Positions 27,045 to 34,098 of a stretch of DNA of 64,000 nt are shown piece by piece. This DNA is from Novosphingobium percolationis. GTDB lineage: Bacteria; Pseudomonadota; Alphaproteobacteria; Sphingomonadales; Sphingomonadaceae. How positions within the stretch are numbered: the stretch's first letter is position 1; each line of letters starts with the position of its first letter. The translations under genes were made by a program, and so were the position numbers. The notes under the pieces are model-generated. The model worked only from the letters and a program-made list of their open reading frames with translations, did no database searches and was not told the DNA's origin. The stretch is taken from NCBI RefSeq assembly GCF_020179425.1, contig NZ_JAILYM010000006.1, forward strand, positions 1-64,000, written 5' to 3'.

Positions 27045-27560
27045 ATGTCCAAGACTGTTGGAGAGTTCCGGAACGTCAATGGCCAGCTGCTGGGGTTCAT
27101 CGCCAGCGGCGAAATCGACCTGCAGCGGGCACGGCTCAAGCCGATCGCCAGCAACAACCCGCGGGCGCCGAAGTTCGAGGTCGAAGCGATCAACCGCAAC
27201 GGGCGCTGGGTGCCCTATGGCGCATTGTTCGAAGCGACCGCGATCCATACCACCGGGGAGATTTTCTACTCCGGCGAGCTGGACGACCAGTCCTGGCGCT
27301 TCCCGATGCAGATCGCCTTGTTCGGGACCGCCGAGGAGGGGTTCCGGGCCTCGTGGCGCCGCGACGACATGGCCCGGCCGGCCGGAGGCAGGGCAGCGCG
27401 CTCGCGCAATGGCGATGACGACGAGGGCGAGGATCGCGGCTTCGGCGGCGGCGAGCGCGGCCAGTTCGGGGGCGGATTCGGTGGATCGACCGCCCCGATG
27501 GAGGGGGCCGGCGCGCGCGGCGGTTTCAGCAACGATCTCGATGAAGAGGTCCCGTTCTGA
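27045..27560 (+). CDS. DUF736 protein with SSB-like acidic C-terminal tip
   Basis: A 171-residue protein. Residues 1-110 form a DUF736 domain (TVGEFRNVNGQLLGFIASGE). The tail is a glycine-rich linker ending in NDLDEEVPF. This linker-plus-tip design copies single-stranded DNA-binding protein (SSB), whose acidic tip ends in Pro-Phe and recruits repair and replication proteins. GAGGAG at 27031-27036 supports the ATG at 27045. DUF736 genes are ICE and plasmid markers without an assigned function. The tip suggests that this one binds host SSB-interacting proteins, which is inference. Confidence 0.85.
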   Translation: MSKTVGEFRNVNGQLLGFIASGEIDLQRARLKPIASNNPRAPKFEVEAINRNGRWVPYGALFEATAIHTTGEIFYSGELDDQSWRFPMQIALFGTAEEGFRASWRRDDMARPAGGRAARSRNGDDDEGEDRGFGGGERGQFGGGFGGSTAPMEGAGARGGFSNDLDEEVPF

Positions 27561-27643
27561 GGCTAGCCCGATGGAGCCGGGGGGCGCTGCGCGCCTCCCG
27601 GCTTCTTCCTGTCCGTTCCCGTCTTTCAAGAAGGACCTGTCCG

Positions 27644-28693
27644 ATGACCAGGCACGAACCCGTGCGCAGCGTCGATCGCTTCGCCGACCTCAAACAGCTC
27701 TATGCCGAGATGACCGCCACCCCCGAATTCCAGGCCGCCTTTGGTGACCCCATGCCGCTCTCGATCGTCGAACCCGGCGAGGAGCCGGGTGAACATGGCA
27801 TGCCCGAAGAACTGGCGGCGCAGGCCGACAGCGCGGGCGTGATCGCCACCATCTTCGACCTGTTCACCGGCACGCGGCTGGAGCCGCTGGCCGCCGAAAT
27901 CGCCTGGGGGTTCGTCAACTCCTTTCACTTCGTCGCCGGCAAGCTGGAGCGGCGCGAGGACAGTCTCGCCGTGGAAATCGCTGAGCTGGCCCGGCACCCC
28001 GATATGAGCGAGGTCTATAATCGCGAGCTTGAGGAGAAGCAGCTCCTTTGCCAGTCGACCGCCGAACAGCGCCTCGCGATCGAGACGATGCGGGATTATG
28101 CCGCCGAAATGTACCGGGCGATGTCGGGATGGCCCTGGTCGCCTGCGCGCGGGAGCCGCGCTTCGCGCATCTCGACCGCCAGCCAGATTGCCGCGATCGA
28201 CTTCCTGCGCGCCCGCCAGCTCGATGTCCGCGACCGGCATAATCCGCAGGGACCGATCGTGGTCTTCTCGGGGCCGGCGATCTGGCACGATGTCGACCTG
28301 CTCTGGGAACGGCTCGATCTGGTGAAAGAGCATATTCCGCATATGGTGCTCATGACGACCGCGCAGCGCAGCGGCGCCGACCTGATCGCGGAGAAATGGG
28401 CCGCCAGCCGCAAGGTGCAGACAGTCCGGTTCAATCTGCTCGGGTCGGGCATGAAGGCCGCTTTCGCGCGCAATCGAAAGCTGCGCGATCTGAGGCCCGT
28501 GATGGCGGTCCTGTGCGAGGGATCGGGCGTCCAGGCCAATCTCTATGAGGAGCTGGATGGCGCGGGCGTGCCGATCCATGCCTTCCGCAAATCGGATCAG
28601 GCCGCCGACAAGGGGATGCCGGTGCGCAGGATAGCGGACGGACGCCGGACGGCGCGGGCGGAGCGACGTCGTGCTGCCGCGGCAGCGGCCTGA
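27644..28693 (+). CDS. DUF2493 (SLOG-fold) protein, copy 1
   Basis: A 349-residue protein. The C-terminal third is a DUF2493 domain of the SLOG/YspA-like fold, with VVFSGPAIWHDVDLLWERLD, MTTAQRSGADLIAEKWA and LCEGSGVQANLYEELDG. SLOG domains bind nucleotides or related ligands. The N-terminal 180 residues are helical. A paralogue lies 1.2 kb downstream (29886-30872). The start is preceded by AAGGAC and by the 11-base motif TCTTTCAAGAA, which also precedes the paralogue. Such genes are frequent in sphingomonad ICEs, with unknown function. Confidence 0.82.
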   Translation: MTRHEPVRSVDRFADLKQLYAEMTATPEFQAAFGDPMPLSIVEPGEEPGEHGMPEELAAQADSAGVIATIFDLFTGTRLEPLAAEIAWGFVNSFHFVAGKLERREDSLAVEIAELARHPDMSEVYNRELEEKQLLCQSTAEQRLAIETMRDYAAEMYRAMSGWPWSPARGSRASRISTASQIAAIDFLRARQLDVRDRHNPQGPIVVFSGPAIWHDVDLLWERLDLVKEHIPHMVLMTTAQRSGADLIAEKWAASRKVQTVRFNLLGSGMKAAFARNRKLRDLRPVMAVLCEGSGVQANLYEELDGAGVPIHAFRKSDQAADKGMPVRRIADGRRTARAERRRAAAAAA

Positions 28694-28707
28694 GCGGGGA
28701 GGGGATC

Positions 28708-28938
28708 ATGGCCATTCCAGACGCCTTCCGGCAGAACTTCTCGACGCTGCTCCGCGCAGCCGAATCGGGCGACCTCGCGCTCGTGGAATGCACCGACGCT
28801 GAGACGGGCGAGCCTCGTTATGTCATCTGCGCGGTCGGTCGGGACGGCGATGACTATGTCATCACCCCTTTCGGCCATCTCCATGACGGCAATCCATTCG
28901 ATGCCTACCGGCCGCCGACGGACTCGGTTCTTCACTGA
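28708..28938 (+). CDS. Small conserved ICE protein (DUF6117-like)
   Basis: A 76-residue protein starting MAIPDAFRQNFSTLLRAAES, with the compact pattern ALVECTDAETGEPRYVICAV then TPFGHLHDGNPFDAY. I recognise it as a small protein common next to DUF2493 genes in sphingomonad plasmids, and the DUF6117 name is from memory. AGGGGATC precedes the ATG. It follows the DUF2493 gene by 14 bases and is probably in the same operon. No function is known. Confidence 0.7.
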   Translation: MAIPDAFRQNFSTLLRAAESGDLALVECTDAETGEPRYVICAVGRDGDDYVITPFGHLHDGNPFDAYRPPTDSVLH

Positions 28939-29063
28939 CACGGAGCATCCGTGCTGGCCGTCGGGGTCCGCTCCGAGGTCAGTGCGGCATTTCAATCTCG
29001 GGGGTTGGCTGCTGCGCAAGCCGCCTCCGGGCCCTCTGGAAAACCGGAAAGGAAGCAAACTCC

Positions 29064-29270
29064 ATGACCGTCGTTCGACTTGATCTCAACGTCTTCGATC
29101 CCGCTGCACTTCACCACGCCGCGCTGGCTTCCTGCGGGAATCCGGACGACGCGGGGGATCGCTTCGGCACCCCTGACGCCCCCGATGTCGCCACCTGCAT
29201 CGTTGAGCTGCTCTGCGAGCACGCGCCCGTCGATGCGGGCTATGAGGTGGTGAACTGGTCCGGCATCTGA
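29064..29270 (+). CDS. Small hypothetical protein
   Basis: A 68-residue acidic protein starting MTVVRLDLNVFDPAALHHAA. GGAAAGGAAGC precedes the ATG at 29064 at good distance. It is 17 bases before the next small gene and presumably cotranscribed. No domain is recognised. Confidence 0.6.
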   Translation: MTVVRLDLNVFDPAALHHAALASCGNPDDAGDRFGTPDAPDVATCIVELLCEHAPVDAGYEVVNWSGI

Positions 29271-29287
29271 AGAAAGGAGCAAGAACC

Positions 29288-29545
29288 ATGATCGAGCGCA
29301 TGCTGGTCCTTTCGACCGCCAACCTCACCCCTGAAACGTGCAATGTCTATCTGCGCACCGCCCCCTTCGCGGCCTTCGAGAAGGGCGATTATGGATGGTT
29401 CGTCCATGTGGCCACCGACTTGCCTGATGCGCTGCCCGCTGATCTTGCTGATTGCTTTGAGGTTGCGCGGCGGGACGGCGTGGAATGGATCATGCTTGAC
29501 CGCGATGCGCAGGAGCATCCCGACCTGCCCGCCTATGAATGGTGA
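29288..29545 (+). CDS. DUF5983-like protein
   Basis: An 85-residue protein starting MIERMLVLSTANLTPETC and ending in VEWIMLDRDAQEHPDLPAYEW (two parts of a typical DUF5983 pattern: STANLTPET and WIMLDRD). AAAGGAGC precedes the ATG. DUF5983 proteins are frequent in plasmids and ICEs and have no known activity. The family name is from memory. Confidence 0.7.
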   Translation: MIERMLVLSTANLTPETCNVYLRTAPFAAFEKGDYGWFVHVATDLPDALPADLADCFEVARRDGVEWIMLDRDAQEHPDLPAYEW

Positions 29546-29586
29546 GATGATGGCGTCTTCCGCCCGCTAACTTTGGCTGTGCGTGG

Positions 29587-29621
29587 AGCTATCCCATGGG
29601 CATCGAGCCCATGGGATAGCT
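29587..29621. repeat. Perfect 15-bp inverted repeat
   Basis: AGCTATCCCATGGGC (29587-29601) and GCCCATGGGATAGCT (29607-29621) are perfect reverse complements around a five-base loop. The hairpin follows the small-gene operon by 41 bases, so it may act as a terminator or mRNA 3' end, although only TTT follows it. A protein-binding site is also possible. Confidence 0.6.
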
Positions 29622-29720
29622 TTGGCACCCAGCGGCACCGTTCCGTGTAAAATATCTCTCTCAACAAGTCTTATGATGGCACGGGGACAGCACCGGCCTC
29701 AAGGACGGCGGGGCCCCACC

Positions 29721-29782
29721 ATTTTCTTTGGCGAACAGAGGGCTGTGCTCTCATGCAAGCGTCCCGCGGCGCCAAAGAAAAT
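29721..29782. repeat. Perfect 13-bp inverted repeat in the 340-bp leader region
   Basis: ATTTTCTTTGGCG (29721-29733) and CGCCAAAGAAAAT (29770-29782) are perfect reverse complements with 36 bases between. They lie in the 29546-29885 interval, which has no gene but holds three inverted repeats ahead of the second DUF2493 gene. Such a layout suits an RNA leader or a dimeric protein-binding site. Which one cannot be told from sequence. Confidence 0.55.
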
Positions 29783-29855
29783 CGTGACCCCCACCGCCGC
29801 TAAAGCGGTCGCTTCGCGATCCTTGACCCCGGCGCTCGGAGCCCGTGCAGGGGAA

Positions 29856-29884
29856 ATGACCTCTTTCAAGAAACAGGAGGTCAT
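29856..29884 (+). promoter_or_regulatory. Hairpin that buries the ribosome binding site of the second DUF2493 gene
   Basis: ATGACCTC (29856-29863) and GAGGTCAT (29877-29884) pair perfectly over eight bases, with a 13-base loop. The right arm contains most of the Shine-Dalgarno sequence AGGAGGT two bases before the ATG region at 29886. Folding would hide the ribosome binding site, so translation may be regulated. The left half also holds the TCTTTCAAGAA motif shared with the first DUF2493 leader. Confidence 0.5.
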
Positions 29885-29885
29885 C

Positions 29886-30872
29886 ATGACGAACTTCAAG
29901 CGCACCATCCGGGACTTCACCGAAATCGCCGATCTCATCGCCGAGGAAACAGCCGCGCCCAGCAACGACTTCACCGCCGCCTTCAGCTCCGACCTCGATG
30001 GCATCCGCGTCGCGCGGGGAGAGGACGAACGCCTCGCCGACATGCCCGATCCGATGCAGGTGCAGCTGGCGACCGAACTCCTGATCGGCACCGTCTTCGA
30101 TGTCCTGCGCGACACGAGGCTGGAACGCGTCGCCGAGCGCATCGCCTGGGGCATCGTCAACAGCCTGCACAGCACGGCACGGGGCCTGGCAGGACAGGCC
30201 GACGACGCCGCGCGCGCGGTGAAGGATCTCATCCGGTGCGCGGACGGGAGCGAGGTGATGATGAACGAGCTGGAGGAGGCGCAGCTGAAATGCCGGGAAC
30301 TCGATGAAGCGAACGACGCCATCGCCTGCATGCGGGACCACGCCGCCGCATCGTTCCGGGCCGAGACCGGCAAGCCATGGTCCAGTGCGCGCGGATCGCT
30401 GGTGTCGAGCAAACGCACCGCCTCGGTCATAGACGCAACCGACTTCCTCGCAGCCCGCCGCAATCGCAGGATCGACCAGCACCATCCGCAAGGGCCGATC
30501 GTGGCCTTCTCGGGCGGCGCGGCATGGGACGATTATCGACCGATCCACGCCGCGCTGGACAGGGTGAAGGCCTTCATACCGAACATGGTCCTGCTCACCA
30601 CGGCGCAGGATACCGGAGCGGACGCCATCGCTGAAAGCTGGGCCGCATCGAACGACGTCAAGCTGGTCAGGCTCGGCCTTCCAAAGGGGTTGGGCAAGCG
30701 CGCGGGGTTCGTCCGCAACGACCGCATCGCCGCGCTGCGTCCGGCCGACGCGATCGTCTGCGAAGGGTCGGGCATCCAGGCGCATCTCGCCCGCGTGCTG
30801 GGGGAGGCGGGGGTTCGTCCGCGCCTCATCAGCCGCAACGGCGGAGCGCCAGCCTGGGCACGAACGCGGTGA
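29886..30872 (+). CDS. DUF2493 (SLOG-fold) protein, copy 2
   Basis: A 328-residue paralogue of the 27644-28693 protein, alignable from end to end: a helical N-terminal part, then PQGPIVAFSGGAAWDDYRPI, LTTAQDTGADAIAESWAAS and VCEGSGIQAHLARVLGEAG. The ATG at 29886 is chosen over the far upstream start of the open frame because of AGGAGGT just before it. A strong intrinsic terminator follows 12 bases after the stop. Retention of two diverged copies suggests distinct roles. Confidence 0.82.
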   Translation: MTNFKRTIRDFTEIADLIAEETAAPSNDFTAAFSSDLDGIRVARGEDERLADMPDPMQVQLATELLIGTVFDVLRDTRLERVAERIAWGIVNSLHSTARGLAGQADDAARAVKDLIRCADGSEVMMNELEEAQLKCRELDEANDAIACMRDHAAASFRAETGKPWSSARGSLVSSKRTASVIDATDFLAARRNRRIDQHHPQGPIVAFSGGAAWDDYRPIHAALDRVKAFIPNMVLLTTAQDTGADAIAESWAASNDVKLVRLGLPKGLGKRAGFVRNDRIAALRPADAIVCEGSGIQAHLARVLGEAGVRPRLISRNGGAPAWARTR

Positions 30873-30884
30873 AGTCCGCGCCAT

Positions 30885-30925
30885 GGGGACGGTTCGGGTC
30901 ATGCCCGGACCGTCCCCCTTTTTTT
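30885..30925 (+). terminator. Strong intrinsic terminator
   Basis: A 14-bp stem (GGGGACGGTTCGGG at 30885-30898 against CCCGGACCGTCCCC at 30904-30917, one G-T pair) with a five-base loop is followed by CTTTTTTT. It ends the transcript of the second DUF2493 gene. Two further GC-rich hairpins follow at about 30951-30975 and 30987-31010. Confidence 0.88.
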
Positions 30926-31070
30926 GGGCGAACAGGATCGTCTGGCTCAGGGACCCGGCAGGAAGTGCCGGGTCCGTCGCCCGCCGATGCGGCGCCCGAG
31001 GGGGCGCCGGCCTCCTGCGCGTGGCTCCGCCATGCTCGTCGCTGGGCCGCCCTGCGGGCGACGTCATCGA

Positions 31071-31310
31071 TCAGCGGGGAAGAGCCGGTAGCGCCTTGAG
31101 CGCAGCAAGAGCAGGGGCACCGCCCGCGCGGATCGCCTGGCCCAGAAGGTCGCGGAACTCTCGTTCGGTCAGCGTCTCCACCGCTAGTTCGGGAACCAAA
31201 GCAGCATATTTGCCGCGCAAGGCGCGGCGGGCAATCTCGACTTCGTCATCGAGCTTGCGACGCCGGGATTCGAGATCGGCAAGGCGTTCGCGGTCGGTCT
31301 GTTTCGGCAT
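31071..31310 (-). CDS. Small coiled-coil protein, TraD/MobC-like relaxosome candidate
   Basis: A 79-residue charged helical protein starting MPKQTDRERLADLESRRRKL. The ATG at 31310 has AAGGA at the best spacing; ATGs at 31316 and 31328 are possible. The pattern of a basic-acidic N-terminal helix and a short C-terminal helix resembles small conjugal proteins (called TraD or TraC in some plasmids) that lie divergent from relaxase operons. It diverges from the transfer operon across a 440-base region with palindromes. The role in transfer is inferred. Confidence 0.55.
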   Translation of the reverse strand: MPKQTDRERLADLESRRRKLDDEVEIARRALRGKYAALVPELAVETLTEREFRDLLGQAIRAGGAPALAALKALPALPR

Positions 31311-31559
31311 ATCCATGGTCCTTCTCATGGGTCTGCCCGCCGAGCGTCATCATCCAAAAGCGCGCGCTCGCGCGCAAGGCCAAAATTGCATTGAGGCCCC
31401 TTCGGGGGAGCCGCGCCCCTTCCGGTGCGAGGCTACGCAGCGACGCTGTCGCAGCGAAAGGGAGGACGCACGCCCTGGGGCGTTTGTAATGCACCCCACG
31501 CACGGGTGCTGCGGCGCAATTTCTGCCGGATTTATAATATCTTGCATGTGTCACAGATC

Positions 31560-31666
31560 GGCAGCCATTTTGGCGCAGTTTGGCTGCCCGTGGCAGCCAC
31601 GCGATAGGCGTGATCGAGCCAAGTGTTTGATCTTCCTTGGCACAATGTGGCTGCCAGCGGCAGCGA
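31560..31666. repeat. Palindrome array before the transfer operon (operator or oriT candidate)
   Basis: TGGCTGCC-CGT-GGCAGCCA (31581-31599) is a perfect palindrome with an eight-base arm. TGGCTGCC-AGC-GGCAGCGA (31648-31666) is a near copy 67 bases on, and a half-site GGCAGCCA begins at 31560. The array lies in the 31311-31753 gap between the divergent small relaxosome-like gene and the ribbon-helix-helix/relaxase operon, the usual place for oriT and for autoregulatory operators. The rest of that gap holds GC-rich short hairpins near 31353-31455 and no gene. Confidence 0.55.
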
Positions 31667-31676
31667 CCATAAATCC

Positions 31677-31705
31677 TTGAGATCAAGCGCTAATTCTGGT
31701 ATAAG
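31677..31705 (+). promoter_or_regulatory. Sigma-70 promoter of the transfer operon
   Basis: TTGAGA (31677-31682), a 17-base spacer and TATAAG (31700-31705) match the consensus at five of six positions in each box. Transcription would start near 31712 and run into the ribbon-helix-helix, coupling-protein and relaxase genes. The second palindrome ends ten bases before the -35 box, well placed for regulation. Confidence 0.65.
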
Positions 31706-31753
31706 AGCTGCGCTTCATCACGATCGTCAGGGTGCCAGACCGGAGTCTCGCCC

Positions 31754-32056
31754 TTGGCTCGCATTACAATCCGCGTCGATGACGCCCTTTTCAGGCGCCT
31801 CGATGCCCGTGCCCGCGACGCGGGAACGCCCACAGCAACCTACTGCCGCGACATCCTCGATCGCCATGAAGGCACGGACCCGACCGGGTATCACGCCCGC
31901 TTCGATGAACTGCATGCGACCGGTATACAGACGCTCGCAATCCTCGCTGCGTCGGTGGGCAAGCGCACGCCAGATATCCTTGAACAGGGCCTCGCCGATG
32001 CCCGCCGCCTCCTCCGGGAAAGGGGGCTGCTCGATCCCGAGCAGGATCGGCCATGA
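31754..32056 (+). CDS. Ribbon-helix-helix DNA-binding protein of the transfer operon
   Basis: A 100-residue protein whose N-terminus (ARITIRVDDALFRRLDARAR) is a ribbon-helix-helix strand-helix pattern, followed by a C-terminal helical region. The start codon is TTG at 31754, because no ATG or GTG fits and the motif begins there; CCGGAG lies upstream. It overlaps the coupling-protein start by four bases. It is probably a relaxosome accessory protein and autorepressor that binds the upstream palindromes, as MobC/TraY-type proteins do. This role is inferred from fold and position. Confidence 0.7.
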   Translation: MARITIRVDDALFRRLDARARDAGTPTATYCRDILDRHEGTDPTGYHARFDELHATGIQTLAILAASVGKRTPDILEQGLADARRLLRERGLLDPEQDRP

Positions 32057-34098
32057 GCATCTTCCGGCACGATACGCTGGGGAGCTGGACGCGCGGCGGC
32101 CAGGCGATCGTCCACAATGTCCGGATGACCACGCAGGTCTTCTATCAGACCCTGCTGGCGGGGCTGGTCATCTGGATCGGCGGGATCATCTGGTACGGGT
32201 TCGAGAAGTCCACCGAATATGAACGCTATGTCCTGCTGAAGCTGGGGCAAGCGACCTTCATGGGGGACGCGGTTCCGGGCAATGCGACGCCCATATTGTT
32301 CAAGACGCCGGCCGGCCGGGAATATTGGACGACTCCGAAGGGACTTCTCGACTCCGGGGTCGCACACACCACGCTGGAGGCGTTTGAACGCTATCTCATC
32401 CACGGGGCGGCGCTCTCGGGTGTGTTCGCGCTGGCCATGCTGTTCTGGGCCTGGTTCTATTTCACCCGGACGGGAAGGGGTCTCGGCTCCAACCAGTTCT
32501 TGCGCGGCGCCCGGTTCGGAACTGTGCGGGAAGTACGCCGCGCGCTGTGGCGTCATGCACGGGGCAGCTTCGAGATTGGCGGGGTCAATGTCCCGGATAT
32601 CTTCGAGCCGGAGCATATCCTGATCTGCGGTGCTCCGGGCACCGGCAAGACCAACATCATCATCAAGATGCTCGCCGGCATCCGCAAACGCGGCAAGCGG
32701 GCGATCGTCTATGATACAGCCGGCACCTTCGTCGAGAAATTCTACCGCCCCGGAATTGACGTCCTGCTCAACCCGCTGGACGTCCGATCCGACTGCTGGT
32801 CCCCCTGGGTCGATGTCCCCAAGGACTATCATTATGACCAGATCGCGGAGTCCACGATCCCGGACAAGGCGGGCGATCCCTTCTGGGCCAAGTCTGCTCG
32901 CGGCACCCTGGTGGCGGTGCTCCGCAAACTCGCACGCCAGCAACGCACGCTCGTCTCGATCCTTCTCGATACACTGCTGCGCTCCAAGCTGAAGGATCTC
33001 GCCGCCTTCGCGCAGGGGACCGACGCGGCGGCATTCATCTCCATGGAGGGAGAGCGGACTTCGGCCGGCATCCAGGCTGAACTCGCCTCGGTGATGCGGT
33101 CGTTTGCCTATCTGGACGACACCGAGGATGGGCTGTCGATCCGCGACTGGGTGGCGAATGAGCGGGACGACAGTTGGCTCTTCATCACCGTGAAGGCCGA
33201 CCAGCTTCCCTCGCTCCGTCCCCTGATCACGGTATGGCTCGATATCGCGATCAGCGCGATCATGAGCCTCTCGCCCGACCGGGCACGGCGCCTCTATTGC
33301 GTTATTGACGAGCTTCCGTCGCTCCAGAAATTGCCGAGCCTTTCCGACTTCCTGGCCCGCGCCCGGAAATATGGCGGGTGCGGTATCCTCGGCTTCCAAA
33401 GCTACCCGCAGCTCGAGGCGACCTACGGCATCCAGGATGCCGCGGCGATCACCGGCTACTGCTCAACCTGGGTGGCGCTGCGCGCGAATGACACCCCGAC
33501 CGCGAAGCATGTCAGCGAGAATCTCGGCCAGGTCGAGCAGGTCGAAGCGAATGAAGGCATGTCCTACGGCGTCAATGATATGCGGGACGGCGTGAACCTC
33601 TCGCGGATGCAGGTGACCCGGCCGTTGGTGATGCACACCGAGGTCACCAACCTTCCCAATCTTTGCGGCTATCTGCGGTTCGGCCGCAATCTGCCCGTGG
33701 TGCGTTTCGAGGACAGCTATAACCGCATGCCCTCCATCGGAGCCGCGTTTGAGGAGCGCACGACCGGTCCCGTCCGGATGATCTTGGAGCCGCTCGCACC
33801 ACCCGAGCCGCCCGCCGAGCCACCGCCGCCGCCCTCGCGTCCGACGACGCGGCGGCGGCGCTCGTCTCCTGCGGACAGCGGACCCGAACTGCCGCTGGGC
33901 CAGCCCGCTCCTTCACCACCAACCGAAGCGGTGGAACCGATCGACGCGCCGATTGCGGAGGCGGCCGACCCGGGCCGCGCCGAAGATGTCGCACAGCCAT
34001 CGTCCCCACCGCTCACGCTTTACGGGAAGCCGACCGCTTCCCGGCTGCGCCAGCATGGTCGCCATAGTGGCGACCGGAACTCGGCGAGGCCGGCATGA
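32053..34098 (+). CDS. Type IV coupling protein (VirD4/TraD-type)
   Basis: A 681-residue membrane ATPase that links the relaxosome to the mating channel. Two N-terminal membrane segments (LLAGLVIWIGGIIWYGF and GVFALAMLFWAWFYF) come before the Walker A motif CGAPGTGKTN with K199 and the Walker B region LYCVIDELPSL with D419. The tail from about residue 585 is rich in proline and acidic residues and is probably disordered. It overlaps its neighbours by four bases on each side, so the operon is translationally coupled. Confidence 0.9.
   Translation: MSIFRHDTLGSWTRGGQAIVHNVRMTTQVFYQTLLAGLVIWIGGIIWYGFEKSTEYERYVLLKLGQATFMGDAVPGNATPILFKTPAGREYWTTPKGLLDSGVAHTTLEAFERYLIHGAALSGVFALAMLFWAWFYFTRTGRGLGSNQFLRGARFGTVREVRRALWRHARGSFEIGGVNVPDIFEPEHILICGAPGTGKTNIIIKMLAGIRKRGKRAIVYDTAGTFVEKFYRPGIDVLLNPLDVRSDCWSPWVDVPKDYHYDQIAESTIPDKAGDPFWAKSARGTLVAVLRKLARQQRTLVSILLDTLLRSKLKDLAAFAQGTDAAAFISMEGERTSAGIQAELASVMRSFAYLDDTEDGLSIRDWVANERDDSWLFITVKADQLPSLRPLITVWLDIAISAIMSLSPDRARRLYCVIDELPSLQKLPSLSDFLARARKYGGCGILGFQSYPQLEATYGIQDAAAITGYCSTWVALRANDTPTAKHVSENLGQVEQVEANEGMSYGVNDMRDGVNLSRMQVTRPLVMHTEVTNLPNLCGYLRFGRNLPVVRFEDSYNRMPSIGAAFEERTTGPVRMILEPLAPPEPPAEPPPPPSRPTTRRRRSSPADSGPELPLGQPAPSPPTEAVEPIDAPIAEAADPGRAEDVAQPSSPPLTLYGKPTASRLRQHGRHSGDRNSARPA

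Noticed and set aside
29583-29885. N-terminal extension of the second DUF2493 protein
   Set aside because: The extension is not protein-like, spans three inverted repeats and lacks counterpart in the paralogue. The ATG at 29886 has a strong ribosome binding site.
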